From a virus, in the IMG/VR virus record IMGVR_UViG_3300030616_000020, positions 1 to 64,000 of that record: 64,000 nt of DNA, one strand, 5' to 3'. Numbering within the stretch: the stretch's first letter is position 1; each line of letters opens with the position of its first letter. Shown piece after piece: positions 30,901 to 36,804 of this stretch. Both the position numbers and the translations under genes were made by a program. A model generated the notes under the pieces. It did not search any database, was not told where the DNA came from, and worked only from the letters and a program-made list of their open reading frames with translations.

Positions 30901-33094
30901 AGACCAAAAGAGTAAATGGGATCGTAAGTTCAATATTACTACTTATCCTAACGCTCTTTTCTACAAACATAATCGTTATATCAGACCTCAAGAAAAACCT
31001 TCAAACTACAGTGCTGACTATAATTTCATGCTACAGCCTGAAAACAAGGCGTTACTTGATTATTACAATATGTATATAGAGTTTAATGATAAGTTTGGAA
31101 GACTTACAGAAAAGCATATTGACTATAATTTTGTAGCTGAAATTCATCAAGACTTTATTGAGAGAATTTCAAATACAGGTAGTAATGGAGTCAAGGGTCT
31201 TTGGGATAGTGTTATACGTTCTGTTGAACTCAGAGAGTTTGATCTTTCGAGAGGAAAAATGGACCTTTCTACAGGTAAACCTGTACCTGAGATACCATTA
31301 TTTTATACAGATAAGCTTTCAGGAAACGTATCAAGAAGTAAACGTAAGCAGATCGAAGATCAAGTTGCAGAAGAATTTACCAGAGGTAGTGCAGCATATC
31401 AGAATGAAGTTGAACGTCAGATTAAGAAAGCTGAATATGAATCTGGAACCAAATCTAAGAGTCGTGATCTTACAAGAAGTTTGATTCTTTTTGCTGAAGC
31501 TGCTTATAGTCATCATCATCTGAGTGTAACTGAGTCAAGCGCACTTGCATTGATGGAGATTATGAAGTCTCAAGGACAGGAAACTGAACTTGTTGATGCT
31601 GCTGGTAAAGCAGTACTTAATAATTTTACTCGTAGAGCTGCTAAAATGCTTGGAGTTCCGTTAAGTGAGATAGATGCATTGGAGAAGTTCATCAATCTAT
31701 ACTGGTATGGTCAAAGAACTCAAGGAGAAGATATATCATTTACTGTCGGAGATAAGCAATATTCAGCTACTAAGATGTATCAGTCAATATTGAGATTTAC
31801 CTCTGCTGGTGCGCTTGGTATGAAGCCTATTCTTGCAGCAGGTAACTTTATTGGTATCAAATCTAACTCCTACATGACAGGTCGTGAAGGAAAACAATAT
31901 AAGACTGAAGATATTCATAAGGCTCACGGTATGTTCCTTAGAAAAGACCCTCTGTTTGCAGGTGCTATAAATTATTTTGAGCCTTACACTCACGATCTCA
32001 CTTTCCGTAAAGCTAATGATCGTTCGGTATCAAAGTTTGTGCAGACCTTCACTTTTGAGAATCTTTTCATAATGCACAGACTTGGTGATGAACATATTGA
32101 CAGGAACGTTACCGTTGCTATGATGCACCGATGGGGAATCAATAAAGACGGAAAGGTTACTCGTTTAGATAAACTGACTGAAGAAGATACTGACAAACGT
32201 TCATTGATAGAAAGGTCTTCTATAAAAGACGACAAATTTGAGATTGATGGTCTAAACGAACAGCAGTATATTCGATTCAGAAGAATGATTCAAGCTGCTG
32301 CTACGGGAATCAAAGGTAATATGTCTCAAGAAGACTTGAACCTCATTAGAACTAGTTTAATGGGTCAGGCATTTATGCAGTTCCGTAACTGGATGCCCGG
32401 ATTGATTACCAAGCGTTTCAAGAACTTACAATACGATGATCTTTGGGATGATTATGATGTAGGTCGATTTAGGGTGTTTTGGGGAGAAATCACCGCAAAA
32501 GGACTTAAACCGAAGCTTGGTGCATTCACTAGACTACTCGGTGAAGTAACTATGATCTATGGATACGAGAAGAGTGGAATTAACAAGGATGTGACTCAAA
32601 GGTTCTATGACAAATATGTAGTGGCTAATCCTCAAACAGATTTAACCCTAGAAGAGTTTGCACAACTTCGCTTGGATAAACTAAAAGGAATGGCAAGAGA
32701 GCTTCAAATTTATATTGGTATGATGCTCATGGTTGCAGGTGGAAAAGCTTTTATTCCGGAAAGAGATGAAGAAGCTCTTACAAAAGCTACGAGACTTCTC
32801 GCTCAGAATACTTACAGGGTTGCTCAAAGAGGATTCCTTGAAATATCATTCTTCTTTGATCCTAACTCAGTTACAACTATCTTGAAGTCTCCGCTTCCTT
32901 CACTCAGACTGTTTACCAACTTGTATAAGATGGTAGGTAATACCTTCGATGAATCCTTTGATGTTGTATTTGGAGATGAAGTATTTGATAGAACTCCACG
33001 TCTATACTACTTCAGTAAGATTGTTCCTATCATGTCTTCCTACTATGACTTTGCAGATATTTGGGAGACTTACAATACATCCAGAGGCTATTGA
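15989..33094 (+). CDS. Giant virion RNA polymerase polyprotein with zincin and PD-(D/E)XK nuclease
   Basis: One uninterrupted 5701-aa frame. A Gly/Ala-rich hydrophobic segment lies at about 93-115. A zinc metallopeptidase motif HEAFH is at 1953-1957, with a likely third ligand in the EEQLAEDF stretch downstream. A double-psi beta-barrel RNA polymerase core follows: a GFRIPTQGLNS segment (about 3310) and the metal-binding D3343-F-D-D-D3347, matching the DFDGD of YonO/beta'-type enzymes and crAss virion polymerases except that Gly is Asp. A PD-(D/E)XK nuclease follows: GTIIH (about 4452), GGTID with D4560, then D4574-Y-K4576. In crAss-like phages this class of protein is ejected and transcribes early genes. 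The zincin could cleave the polyprotein; that is inference. Confidence 0.88.
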   Translation: MPIIPIYNQEQGGIDPATGLTPTSRTRRKPVIPTNLVMPVPEGQESTALGYGASEYEKYVPGGSVFINEGLQDARAHGQATLEKWGRGITKFAGKTGTAVLGGTVGAIVGIPAAIADGSFNSMYDNTFQGWMDQLNEGMDKHLANYYTKEEQEAGFLESLGSANFWANDVLGGLSFTAGAVLSEMVWSATGAGIAGAPARLARAGRYMKNIDKGVDAIKQIKNVSRVTKVGDVGRVARQMYTGAGYEAGVEARHHKKELMDKLMEEWRANNPGKEPSTEDIIRMNDMATTSANGVFAANGFIVGMSNMIALPRIFGPGINSQIKGFSRISKQLEDVGDAWKVAFTPAYKDASTLAKIASASYVTLKNPFVEGVWEEGMQGVANNTMLDYTTKKYNPNASNSVANLAESFGEGLAETYGGKEGWKEIGIGMIIGSIGSPNLRAFKRDRETGRIIKQADQPGWTGGIPGEIQERRKRREEAETRATAANNATKDILFDYTEQYVKDNPEAVAASRKATEHLIRQAYLNEEMDKAIAEENTHEAKNVESDMIHSYIMSRIDAGYGYALKDEFSKMVEDMSDEEFAQVFEYESLPESEVAKRKADTLEKFNERVEQTQKIVNLVDNVYRADLTVPENRDIRESLIYAGGTIIDVEAREQQLANEISEATENEVTYDREQRGEQYKETFRKEVMDAIKDRPDAEKNEVKKKINDLEKLQRRRELFLEQYNHLFTAKGQKEYADILNGTREKQDQAYYDEVGKYFEGTVTIVDGNTGKQYKKWDKSDGTSIIEEIDPENPDQTLKDTQEVVNVKSREFIERFVLIEPAKPGERTLDEDESKRLIKRLNEFKDPDELADFINNEIKPLNLANIDLVKREAAKMWKKLTDKKMDTDDAVPVRYVDKKYIHKDSKKTVIVTKDNEKEDTYYIHDVVNGKKSKGRQITTNLANLNENYIFKGAWTDYTNRLDRIENLENIIESKQALLDKERKEGKSYRKRLKDLKAEYDMYMKKLLQRKGDGRATKKTISETQTLIDQTVELINEVQDKIDASVQAQIKLKQDQNFYVQRLAEEDANTESLNQAINAVEDEIRENEEIIGAWQKVVNELKNLMNKLLRMFNVSKMWTPDAVSKKLTEYRHAVEREIQNALKPPGERVQLGAAIKALRDNEDVIKRRVSAKKGAIQREINRGVEAEGEYWVARGKMESAENQITLFEQANDQLFEKLDLLEQEQNALDELYQRRKRTVEGVINHPQVKEESRAENEIEQVYQDKNIDPPSESTTNKEESKTLWESAKRKLEHVFSGLTGKHTDREGNLTQDVNQRRYYRWTSKTDIKGGDYYVKIIKAFDEDEAKIIEAGYNFKEALVAVVVDKDGNYITEQGVINKNEATPSSIRNLGIWTSFPLPTYSTNEFEKTFRKKHETKEEEIAYEQKKQNLITAHKALREKITDHLENDREVIFQLVDKAAGIPNEDLPTEEGHDPDHILIRDSFGHDNVTLQVQTLPSMSIGGTVITTSKLGHTFVKDNETGNVLETRSRRLNDQEIDVVVKLFQLLAKNSTIDQSGMIHSDNATVLKTSNGTVIYKNMFEYLSPYLYWTGDNFTKDSNGEIVDVNENPNTLFHFLRRHEGVSVAGGYLQLGRKAYQLFVKDGDNVLLNEALVNQQGEGALVDFLRSKYINVSSPLLIANESFEEIVDVNEDGTIVTRPHDSYQEYLMDNVLGVSVPPVTTETFRDEDGNEVEEEVPQMLNQYAIYKATDDFVSEETTVPRREMPSTTYDNWKNLKPGDRINIDVVQEGTNNTLRSAVLEMQDDTSFIIIEGEIHEDMVNNMSRIINSEAPSKQFAILNSGLKKVSNAQVAISDVVQPTVKPAPEVKTEETAPKEGRKPRRLSNKKGSNRKLYRSPTADERGVEQLEEAEKWFKERFPNVDFETVRHLIDGKHHGQLRDAAVYIYENAEVGTTYHEAFHVVTQMFLNRAERRALYREWKRRNPDKRNYTNDQIEEQLAEDFREYILFRKETSNVSPRGFQKTQEEQDRENEQFKKDLAEYAREDISPERKAELEEKLVQSYYAEGEMITHEAKKAKRMVEAIKAPLQRSFFERLYDWIVNMIYGKPESIIEIFENIENNKYRNQTPNLRRGKRVKLNRTYEGKTEAFGKMVMEGVNYFFFQKLFASKESVSTLFSKEDNSALVNDLYEYAYEEIEKTIGDLQAVQDDPEITDQEYDRLDNVVDQLWFVLDNWNETKKLHRNFLTQYRLEFVNIEDTIGETNIALDNDNLISNASIKISSKLNASRNIKLLVGTLVDVNKNFEEKVNDLELVQNADFGRTFNILVNRFAGLRSDSQMLNAINNIAAKAPQLYALIDRLGLNNEGEHLSENQMLEQIQFVQTFAKTKHTYMFDITGINGKFKLVNSNRSSINEKVKTVWKSNAENKRIYEDRNGVRYYKPSVFEKLGPIDTPQKALKMLSTMGINYTFPKEVELKDELIRKANGIYTQIMSKSGQPYIFDTEVNVNAKDDLSTLIQFEVDTTVDYIENSHLNIENNLVYDVVLNSYLSIAIDDIRNFPTLEALFEENPHLDPNNNIYTQNSYLLQPGGPLYKKNGELRDDPLFLEIHEGSKEEDSEISSEFEDLGEPDQLRVHINRGLEGSYPLLRPADNSIERYLNFGKPLFSTGQISRNVHVHQMLNYLRDELNRGSKTLSDIAKGDNLWKYHKENATDGIVIQIVSQNPVIKEAIDQFFKDSEATVEGFFNDDILVEELKTQINTYFTDRTGSNQEGFIKMLLDYGIIELLEDGTYYNNGLNIKGNPQILSEDVLNSEIKNYLINDTISNIEQTKLIFGDPVGYKNVADQFKRHSGVVGTKKISAVYDQVNRWIDKKLKRTDRQGGLYKNGKPIIRTAVFADIIVQSRYHAEYAKAIGDKADPYLEIEEGDGQGYISIDEWREMLFRAGEWSFGVGSLEDLYQWEIQKEQGEQQPKDPVTGRVIDKNKLPVATPLKPQYMGPLAEQGFQMGMYKLSLFPLLPSVTKQFSQLEALRTRMKGKEGENDGIGIAVFQTANKVGTKLNQHGETQPLYEVKTTDEKQIAEFAYQNYAPMVTQDTYYKYWGIQQEKGSKSKRKVVFGTQMAKQILNGLYENGRLKEGLDPILAERVDEYLKLNRERIEIGLAQLVNSLGLVEKNGKYHVKSMESLIEKIRKEAVEREMPDNIIDAIDNLEIGSGLDTLINREKIENVLFSIADAMSTSQKRSGSPKVQVSNALGTSVRTVIDTETGQVFRSSDLEFYHDQDGNIVQAEVYLPAFLKGKITDDNLRNLIGFRIPTQGLNSIESIRVKGFLPVEAGDSVIVPSEIIAKTGSDFDDDKLYLYYPNVFYNKEGNPVYIELKDNTELEEVYKEYSEAYEARFTQRVVGNIAFDSLPENLARFVKTEISEILSNENVGIRDVIEGINDRIVEAENILREKNLESPLIETYKKIRANLISLSNEIETGTSSEFDPMTRGEFRKRAIENRISEIQKDIILHPDNFAQLINPVSANDLEAEADKILLLRGEAKRDKDGKIVKKQPTMNNIVEREYLMDVARRFIGGKQAIGITAISSTFDILSKMSNVSIVPEITVYRNKKSVPIKTNINLPHNKNEEGNVTLSRIQDANDEGNIPERLSQWINAAVDAATNPFMFDLNSGPQTLNTVLYLTMAGVPLDYLTRFMTQPIIVEYIKNRQKWESQMMEGNIDPQTGRAKKKFRDWIVANTKAKYVDQLKTGTVSEKELTLLDLERGIKAGATGAMSNVHARTQIQVLDDFLRYMDTATKLRDATGAINYDTRAAGKNTSELLYRIENTERVRQEGNLNNFSGILDDGFISPYYDSVKSLRNVLDPLFVTLNDESVTRQFDKLFRVLFDQRNTLPNDKKIRVVDKFKQSFITYLLISRPYSVSDRLNKKDGMKVAMNARVSRLLKDTNESKSVATRLKEMQNDPKYADMSLLAYLEPILDKSGKSEATNHVATVAKKLDTIESNRLTSEWRELIEADKPFAYDLILATALQYGILNTPFTFTNLIPFEIYGQVMNSILAEEKTKTVKEKNNLYDDFYNRFFLNNFDDNSIVPIRRKGTNFHLAYPYFKIPNRKEEFREASPQEISALREKGVAIYEEKPKVIRTEDNRRMNLTGIRKNYQGKMLLLNYDINTPLVADVSRSEDSKQFNQLSRESDQAPDEAINEKIKGWMDRMGISYQNVEEITDREGNPIDAIAKADMLHATIQVVEGKADITTLSEEAAHFLVELLGDDNPILKGMMNAVEGTEVHKEVVAEYGEIYNNDETKLKKEAVGKMIAKAIINKEKVAGMSRFQRWWDSAWRWIKKHLLRVSSDEVAEELSPYAEAANIILGNVTEGLSPIESLNPDIFYQVTEEEKATAAAIEKSLRESRIEKDKEQGGYRTPEGKAVKNRVSDFVKRFYNQIFRGRSAEEEAKPRNILLKQKGTIIHKYLEVIGESVFQGKTPTKAEVQKRVIEDLQDRDDIANEEFFDKDKTFFMLSGNQFGELRDGLIKVVAGIKAKQERIDPNEEVKFFPELLIYDKYGDIGGTIDLAVLYSNGSVGIYDYKTINFDDTKTLAGFKEDAYNIQISEYKRILQDRYGIKNIGETRVIPIDVQTNFAATGLTTILMGTTGIGTKSKDRPYLEQIPVARELTEDKELNESLKKMFVLYDNLRVKLSNDYQNDKLALRVARLREAITGLQLRGDVSFIIGEIQTIYADFEKRENLPADHEFGLNDDFLRELSEYVHAYKHFGVNAMATARKTQDQKSIHTLQRVAHMLDQMQNRIDHKYIENANRYSDYDVAGKAPAEGFLGKLFKQLSQFKRPTFKKLSEMVHEVGYKVRRDVNAAIEEIDEKNEALKTWGKARGIGLQQVFDKYLINPKNGNLKSKYKSEHFEEKDKAISQRGSEGTKWFLENTQVERREDGKLYYTGERLKLYEEQRKAHFDYLDRTMLGEENAKAKEDQKSKWDRKFNITTYPNALFYKHNRYIRPQEKPSNYSADYNFMLQPENKALLDYYNMYIEFNDKFGRLTEKHIDYNFVAEIHQDFIERISNTGSNGVKGLWDSVIRSVELREFDLSRGKMDLSTGKPVPEIPLFYTDKLSGNVSRSKRKQIEDQVAEEFTRGSAAYQNEVERQIKKAEYESGTKSKSRDLTRSLILFAEAAYSHHHLSVTESSALALMEIMKSQGQETELVDAAGKAVLNNFTRRAAKMLGVPLSEIDALEKFINLYWYGQRTQGEDISFTVGDKQYSATKMYQSILRFTSAGALGMKPILAAGNFIGIKSNSYMTGREGKQYKTEDIHKAHGMFLRKDPLFAGAINYFEPYTHDLTFRKANDRSVSKFVQTFTFENLFIMHRLGDEHIDRNVTVAMMHRWGINKDGKVTRLDKLTEEDTDKRSLIERSSIKDDKFEIDGLNEQQYIRFRRMIQAAATGIKGNMSQEDLNLIRTSLMGQAFMQFRNWMPGLITKRFKNLQYDDLWDDYDVGRFRVFWGEITAKGLKPKLGAFTRLLGEVTMIYGYEKSGINKDVTQRFYDKYVVANPQTDLTLEEFAQLRLDKLKGMARELQIYIGMMLMVAGGKAFIPERDEEALTKATRLLAQNTYRVAQRGFLEISFFFDPNSVTTILKSPLPSLRLFTNLYKMVGNTFDESFDVVFGDEVFDRTPRLYYFSKIVPIMSSYYDFADIWETYNTSRGY

Positions 33095-33101
33095 GAGGTC
33101 T

Positions 33102-33134
33102 AAAAAAAAGAAGGGGAATCCGTTTGGACTCCCC
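33102..33134 (-). terminator. Rho-independent terminator closing the - strand block
   Basis: A hairpin at 33113-33134 (arms GGGGAATCC and GGACTCCCC, one mismatch, GTTT loop) is followed on the - strand by a T-run (complement of the A-run at 33102-33109). It ends transcription of the leftward genes. It begins 8 bases after the + strand polymerase stop, so it also marks the convergent junction. Confidence 0.75.
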
Positions 33135-33146
33135 CTCTCTGGTCTT

Positions 33147-33182
33147 GGTGTAGCGTCGTTACACCGTTTCGCTTCTTTATTC
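33147..33182 (+). terminator. Possible + strand terminator
   Basis: A 6-bp hairpin (GGTGTA/TACACC, loop GCGTCGT) at 33147-33165 is followed on the + strand by a T-rich tract with a few other bases. It may end the 33-kb structural transcript. The stem is short, so this is tentative. Confidence 0.35.
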
Positions 33183-33602
33183 TACTTTGGGTTCTTTTGA
33201 AGCAATCAATCCAATCACGAAGTCTACAATAGTCTTTACAAACAGCAAGTTTGCACCTCTTAGACCGGCAGCAGCAGCCGTAATCAAACCTGATTGTAAT
33301 AGAACTACCCACCATTCAGCTCCACCGAGAAATCCGATGTTAACGGCTGATGCAAGGAAGGATAGACCTACTGAAATCAAAGCTACAAATAAAATCTTCA
33401 GAAATTTGGTTGATAACTTCAGTAATCGAATTACATATTCCGCAAGGAAAGTTACGATTCCTGCCATTCCGAGATAACCTCCGAAGTAGAGCAAATAGTT
33501 ATCGTACAGGTCCTGCCAATTTGAAGGAACGTCAGGCTCCTGTGCGAATAGGACGAATGTTCCTAGCAATAGGAACGAGAAAAACATAATGATTCTTTTC
33601 AT
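33177..33602 (-). CDS. Signal-bearing multi-pass membrane protein, possible holin
   Basis: A protein of about 141 aa from the ATG at 33602; a longer frame begins 7 codons upstream but the chosen start gives a clean signal peptide (MKRIIMFFSFLLLG, with likely cleavage near FAQ). Three further hydrophobic stretches follow, about residues 35-55, 63-85 and 95-120, the last Gly/Ala-rich. Small multi-pass proteins with this plan and size are typical holins, but no family-specific motif is seen. It is the last gene of the leftward block, right before the terminator. Confidence 0.55.
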   Translation of the reverse strand: MKRIIMFFSFLLLGTFVLFAQEPDVPSNWQDLYDNYLLYFGGYLGMAGIVTFLAEYVIRLLKLSTKFLKILFVALISVGLSFLASAVNIGFLGGAEWWVVLLQSGLITAAAAGLRGANLLFVKTIVDFVIGLIASKEPKVE

Positions 33603-33640
33603 AACGTTATGATTTTTGTACAAAATAAAGATACAAAATT

Positions 33641-34075
33641 TTACAACTCATTGAGCTTGTGATAAATCTTTCTAAGGTCTCCTTTGTAAGTCATTGGTAA
33701 TCTCTCTCCAAGTTTCACAACGTCAGCCAACAAATCTTCTTTACGTTCTTTGAATGTTTTCTTCTTTTCTGGTTTAACAGGTAGATTTGATGTTACATCC
33801 CACAATATGCAATTGTGTCCGCTTATCTCATCTACTCTAACCTCTCCTGTATCTCTGATAACTCCAATTCTTTCCAGTTCACTGAACCTTCCATTGATGG
33901 AGGCATCTTTGATGTTCGGATTTGTACGCTGATACTTTCTAACAACTTCGTTTGCAGTCAAAGGTCCGTTATGATATAATTCGTCATATACTTGAAACCT
34001 TCTTTTAGACAGCAATCCGTTGTCCCGTATCGCATGATACGCTTCAATAGATGTGTCTCTTGTACTCATATTCAA
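33641..34075 (-). CDS. Winged-helix-like DNA-binding protein
   Basis: A 144-aa basic protein. Residues 20-80 fit a winged helix-turn-helix: helix RRFQVYDELY, then GPLTANEVVRKY, a recognition-like helix INGRFSELERIGVI, and a beta wing (IRDTGEVRVDE). The C-terminal half is Lys-rich and helical (EKKKTFKERKEDLL). A regulator or DNA-structure protein is plausible. The start could also be Met3; no strong ribosome-binding site decides. Confidence 0.55.
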   Translation of the reverse strand: MNMSTRDTSIEAYHAIRDNGLLSKRRFQVYDELYHNGPLTANEVVRKYQRTNPNIKDASINGRFSELERIGVIRDTGEVRVDEISGHNCILWDVTSNLPVKPEKKKTFKERKEDLLADVVKLGERLPMTYKGDLRKIYHKLNEL

Positions 34076-34078
34076 AAT

Positions 34079-34285
34079 TTAAATAGCATCAATTGCCTTT
34101 GATGTTGATGAATTCTTTCCTACTAACCAATCTACTACAACCTTTTTATCACCACAGATTGTTTTCTTACCAGTACGTGTATTTTGTAGATGGTAAATAT
34201 TCTTTTTAATGGCTACAATTTCTAACCATGCTTTACCTTTTTGGAGCTTGACATACGCTCCAACAGGAAAGAACTTGAGTTCCAT
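34079..34285 (-). CDS. Small SH3-like beta protein, unknown function
   Basis: A 68-aa protein that looks all-beta: GAYVKL, WLEIVAIK and IYHLQN strands joined by short turns, resembling a small SH3-like barrel. Basic overall. It lies 3 bases from both neighbours. Function unknown. Confidence 0.55.
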   Translation of the reverse strand: MELKFFPVGAYVKLQKGKAWLEIVAIKKNIYHLQNTRTGKKTICGDKKVVVDWLVGKNSSTSKAIDAI

Positions 34286-34287
34286 GA

Positions 34288-35295
34288 TTAAACAATATCA
34301 ATACCCCAAATCTGATACATATAACTAGCTTCCTGATTTGTTCCGTAGCTTTCTTCATTATCATAGGAATATTTCAAGAATTTGTAAGGGTCATTGTCTT
34401 CGTAGTCATTGGTATTCCATATTACTCTATCATCACCTTGAACCAATCCTTCACAATATGTTCTGATTGCATACCAACCCCCTCTGATCAGAACACCGTC
34501 CGATACATCTACAGTATGCCATATCAGTTCTTCTGCTGGAAGGTCTTGCGGATCAGATGAATTTCTACTATGTATGTCATTTAAATCTACTCTTGTTCCA
34601 CATATAGGATGTAACAGACTGGTATCAACCATGTTAAGTTGCCATATCTCAACATGAAGTTTACCCTGAGGATTACCTACTTTTGCTAATGCCATATACA
34701 TATCCATGATCCTGTAGGTAGACTTAGCCATAAACAATGACATTTTGTAGTACTGATCATTCCTGTAGTAAGCATCATGAATTTCTCCTATTCCGGTGGT
34801 TCTGTCTCTGGCAGTTTTTCCATGAGAATAGTATAAAGGTGGATCAGTTTTCTCAATGTTTGGATCAGCGTCAGTCCAGAAATGCCATGTCCTGTTTTCA
34901 TTCTGATAGTGTCCAAGAGGAGTAAACAGAGTTGAATCATAATGGAACGTAGGCGGTATCTTATCCACAATAACTACATCAAACGACATTGAGGCTTTAT
35001 TACCATAACAGTCTTTTGCATAGATAGTTACTTGAACTTCATCTCCGGGAGTCAGGAGTACACCTGAGTTAGGAACCTGATAAAACGATGCAGTGTCTAC
35101 ACAACAGTTATCTCTTACCTCTATTACTTTAGTGTAATCAGGTAGATAAAATTCACAACTGTCTGTTGCTAAATAATATTGAGTTGGAATCTGTGCTATA
35201 CAGCAACTGTTCATAATTGCTAATAGAATTATGATAATTGCTATACCGACGTAAGAATAGAAGGCACACTTCGCCTTAAAACGATAATGTTTCAT
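34288..35295 (-). CDS. Surface lipoprotein-like protein with HYR/Ig-like domain
   Basis: A 335-aa protein with an N-terminal membrane segment (about residues 12-30) ending in a Cys pair (MNSCC), resembling a Bacteroidota lipobox. Residues about 70-112 match a HYR/Ig-like domain: GDEVQVTIYAKDCYGNKASM then a strand and IVDKIPPTF, the family's usual boundary. The remaining 220 residues are aromatic and beta-rich, as in carbohydrate-binding or fibre-like domains. Encoded in the lysis/membrane cluster, not the tail block, so it could be displayed on the infected cell or be a receptor-blocking protein. These roles are inference. Confidence 0.55.
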   Translation of the reverse strand: MKHYRFKAKCAFYSYVGIAIIIILLAIMNSCCIAQIPTQYYLATDSCEFYLPDYTKVIEVRDNCCVDTASFYQVPNSGVLLTPGDEVQVTIYAKDCYGNKASMSFDVVIVDKIPPTFHYDSTLFTPLGHYQNENRTWHFWTDADPNIEKTDPPLYYSHGKTARDRTTGIGEIHDAYYRNDQYYKMSLFMAKSTYRIMDMYMALAKVGNPQGKLHVEIWQLNMVDTSLLHPICGTRVDLNDIHSRNSSDPQDLPAEELIWHTVDVSDGVLIRGGWYAIRTYCEGLVQGDDRVIWNTNDYEDNDPYKFLKYSYDNEESYGTNQEASYMYQIWGIDIV

Positions 35296-35318
35296 AGTAT
35301 AAATAAGTTTAGTACGAC

Positions 35319-36272
35319 TTAAAGCTGTGTTTCGTTGTACAACATTCTGAGAATGTCAACATCTACATTGTTAACTTGCACAGGAGGCTCAAAAACACGC
35401 ATGTTTCGGTCATTTCGGGAATTTAACCAACCTGACCATCGTCCACCTCTCATAGCTTTGTAAGATTCGACCTTATCTCTAGGAATATCTTTCTTCCCAA
35501 AGAGCATTTGTTGTACATAATTTGTCTTGCCTATCATAGGACGATAGACACTCTGCTGAATTTTCCTAAGAAGAGGAAAACCGTCTAGGACATAAAGTTG
35601 CCAGCCAGAAAGCAACATGGAATACGATGGGTAAAGTATTTTACTAATCGTCTGTCTATATTTTGGCAGGTCTTGAAGTCTCTCTCCGTCAGGCCACGGG
35701 ACCCAATCTTCCTGATCAACTTCTTTACCATAGTTTCCGATGGGATTTAGTATTGCGTATACAGGAAGATAGATAAAAACGGCAGAGATGATTCCAAACC
35801 AGTGGTATAGGAATTGGTAGAACTTCTTTCCTTGAATAGCTTTACTCCACCAATGGAGTCCGAAAGTTCTACGGGCCATTTTACTGATAATATATCCGGT
35901 GTTATCAGTAATCTCTTTAATCTTAGCCATACTTGATTCATTCCCTGTACGCATATGGTTTAGCTTCAGGGTGAGCAGAGTAGTAGTGTAATGATCTCTA
36001 CTCATAGGATGATCTTCAGGAGGCAGTATAGGATGTCTTTGACCTACATATTTCCCACTAGAGTCAAAGTACCACATAGAAGCACTTGATGTAACAAGTT
36101 TAGGATCGTTGTAAACAAAGTACATTCTCATCATTCCACCAAGAGAATCTCCCGGTTTATGATTCCAATCAAGACGAGCCATCCCATACTCGTCAAGATG
36201 ATGATATGTGTCAGGAGGCAACGCCTCTCTACTGTATGGGCCTATCGGGAATAGTGTCATTCTTTTCAACAA
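35319..36272 (-). CDS. Membrane-associated protein, unknown function
   Basis: A 317-aa protein rich in Tyr, Trp and Arg. One clear hydrophobic segment lies at about residues 156-176 (FGIISAVFIYLPVYAIL). The N-terminal part contains a PDTYHHLDEYGM stretch. No catalytic motif recognised. The start overlaps the next upstream gene (36229-36420) by 44 bases; Met5 would shorten the overlap only slightly. Neighbours are membrane proteins, so a role at the envelope is likely. Confidence 0.55.
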   Translation of the reverse strand: MLKRMTLFPIGPYSREALPPDTYHHLDEYGMARLDWNHKPGDSLGGMMRMYFVYNDPKLVTSSASMWYFDSSGKYVGQRHPILPPEDHPMSRDHYTTTLLTLKLNHMRTGNESSMAKIKEITDNTGYIISKMARRTFGLHWWSKAIQGKKFYQFLYHWFGIISAVFIYLPVYAILNPIGNYGKEVDQEDWVPWPDGERLQDLPKYRQTISKILYPSYSMLLSGWQLYVLDGFPLLRKIQQSVYRPMIGKTNYVQQMLFGKKDIPRDKVESYKAMRGGRWSGWLNSRNDRNMRVFEPPVQVNNVDVDILRMLYNETQL

Positions 36273-36420
36273 GCTCTTTAACTTGCTGCTCCTGTTTTAA
36301 TTGTTTCTTTGCATCATGATCCCTAACAGCAGTAACAATCCAAACGATGAGTATGGTAGCAACTGCTATAATTGCGATTATACCCATAAGGTATCCTACC
36401 CAAGCTTTTCCTTTTTTCAT
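36229..36420 (-). CDS. Small single-pass membrane protein
   Basis: A 63-aa protein with one strong membrane segment at residues 8-31 (YLMGIIAIIAVATILIVWIV) and a charged Gln/Lys/Glu-rich tail. Topology and size are like a small spanin or accessory holin, but there is no lipobox. It overlaps both neighbours, so translation is probably coupled. Confidence 0.55.
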   Translation of the reverse strand: MKKGKAWVGYLMGIIAIIAVATILIVWIVTAVRDHDAKKQLKQEQQVKELVEKNDTIPDRPIQ

Positions 36421-36755
36421 TCAGATAAAAATTTAATCCATGCGTAAGGTTTTCTTTTATCAAGATATGTAGGCTTACGCTCACCAAAATTAGCCTCTCT
36501 TTCAAAAGAAAGGTTATTGTATGATTGTTTGCCGTACTTAAAGAGTTTGATGATCCATTCTATAAGATACCATAGATAGAATGGAAGAAGGAGCATTTCC
36601 ATCTGTTGCTTCCAATGAATCTTTTCGTGGTTAATAATAACCTTGTGGTTGATATACTCTTCCTTTATGTAGATTCCAAAAGGAGCAAGGCAGATTGCTG
36701 TAGCCCAATTAAGGGTAAGCAACTTTACGAACCAGTTCATTTTTTTGATCCTCAT
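36417..36755 (-). CDS. Small membrane protein with HExxH zincin motif
   Basis: A 112-aa protein with a hydrophobic N-terminal segment (about residues 12-26), then an INHEKIHWKQQ stretch holding an HEKIH zinc-protease motif (about 43-47), a second hydrophobic helix (about 54-70), and a later FEREANFG with a possible third Glu ligand. This layout resembles the small membrane metallopeptidase-like proteins common in Bacteroidota phages. Substrate unknown. It could act in lysis or superinfection control. It is the first gene downstream of the tRNA-Arg. Confidence 0.6.
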   Translation of the reverse strand: MRIKKMNWFVKLLTLNWATAICLAPFGIYIKEEYINHKVIINHEKIHWKQQMEMLLLPFYLWYLIEWIIKLFKYGKQSYNNLSFEREANFGERKPTYLDKRKPYAWIKFLSE

Positions 36756-36804
36756 ATCGTAAAGGTATTAAAAAATAGGGAGAAAACGGGAACGCTGTCA
36801 TATA

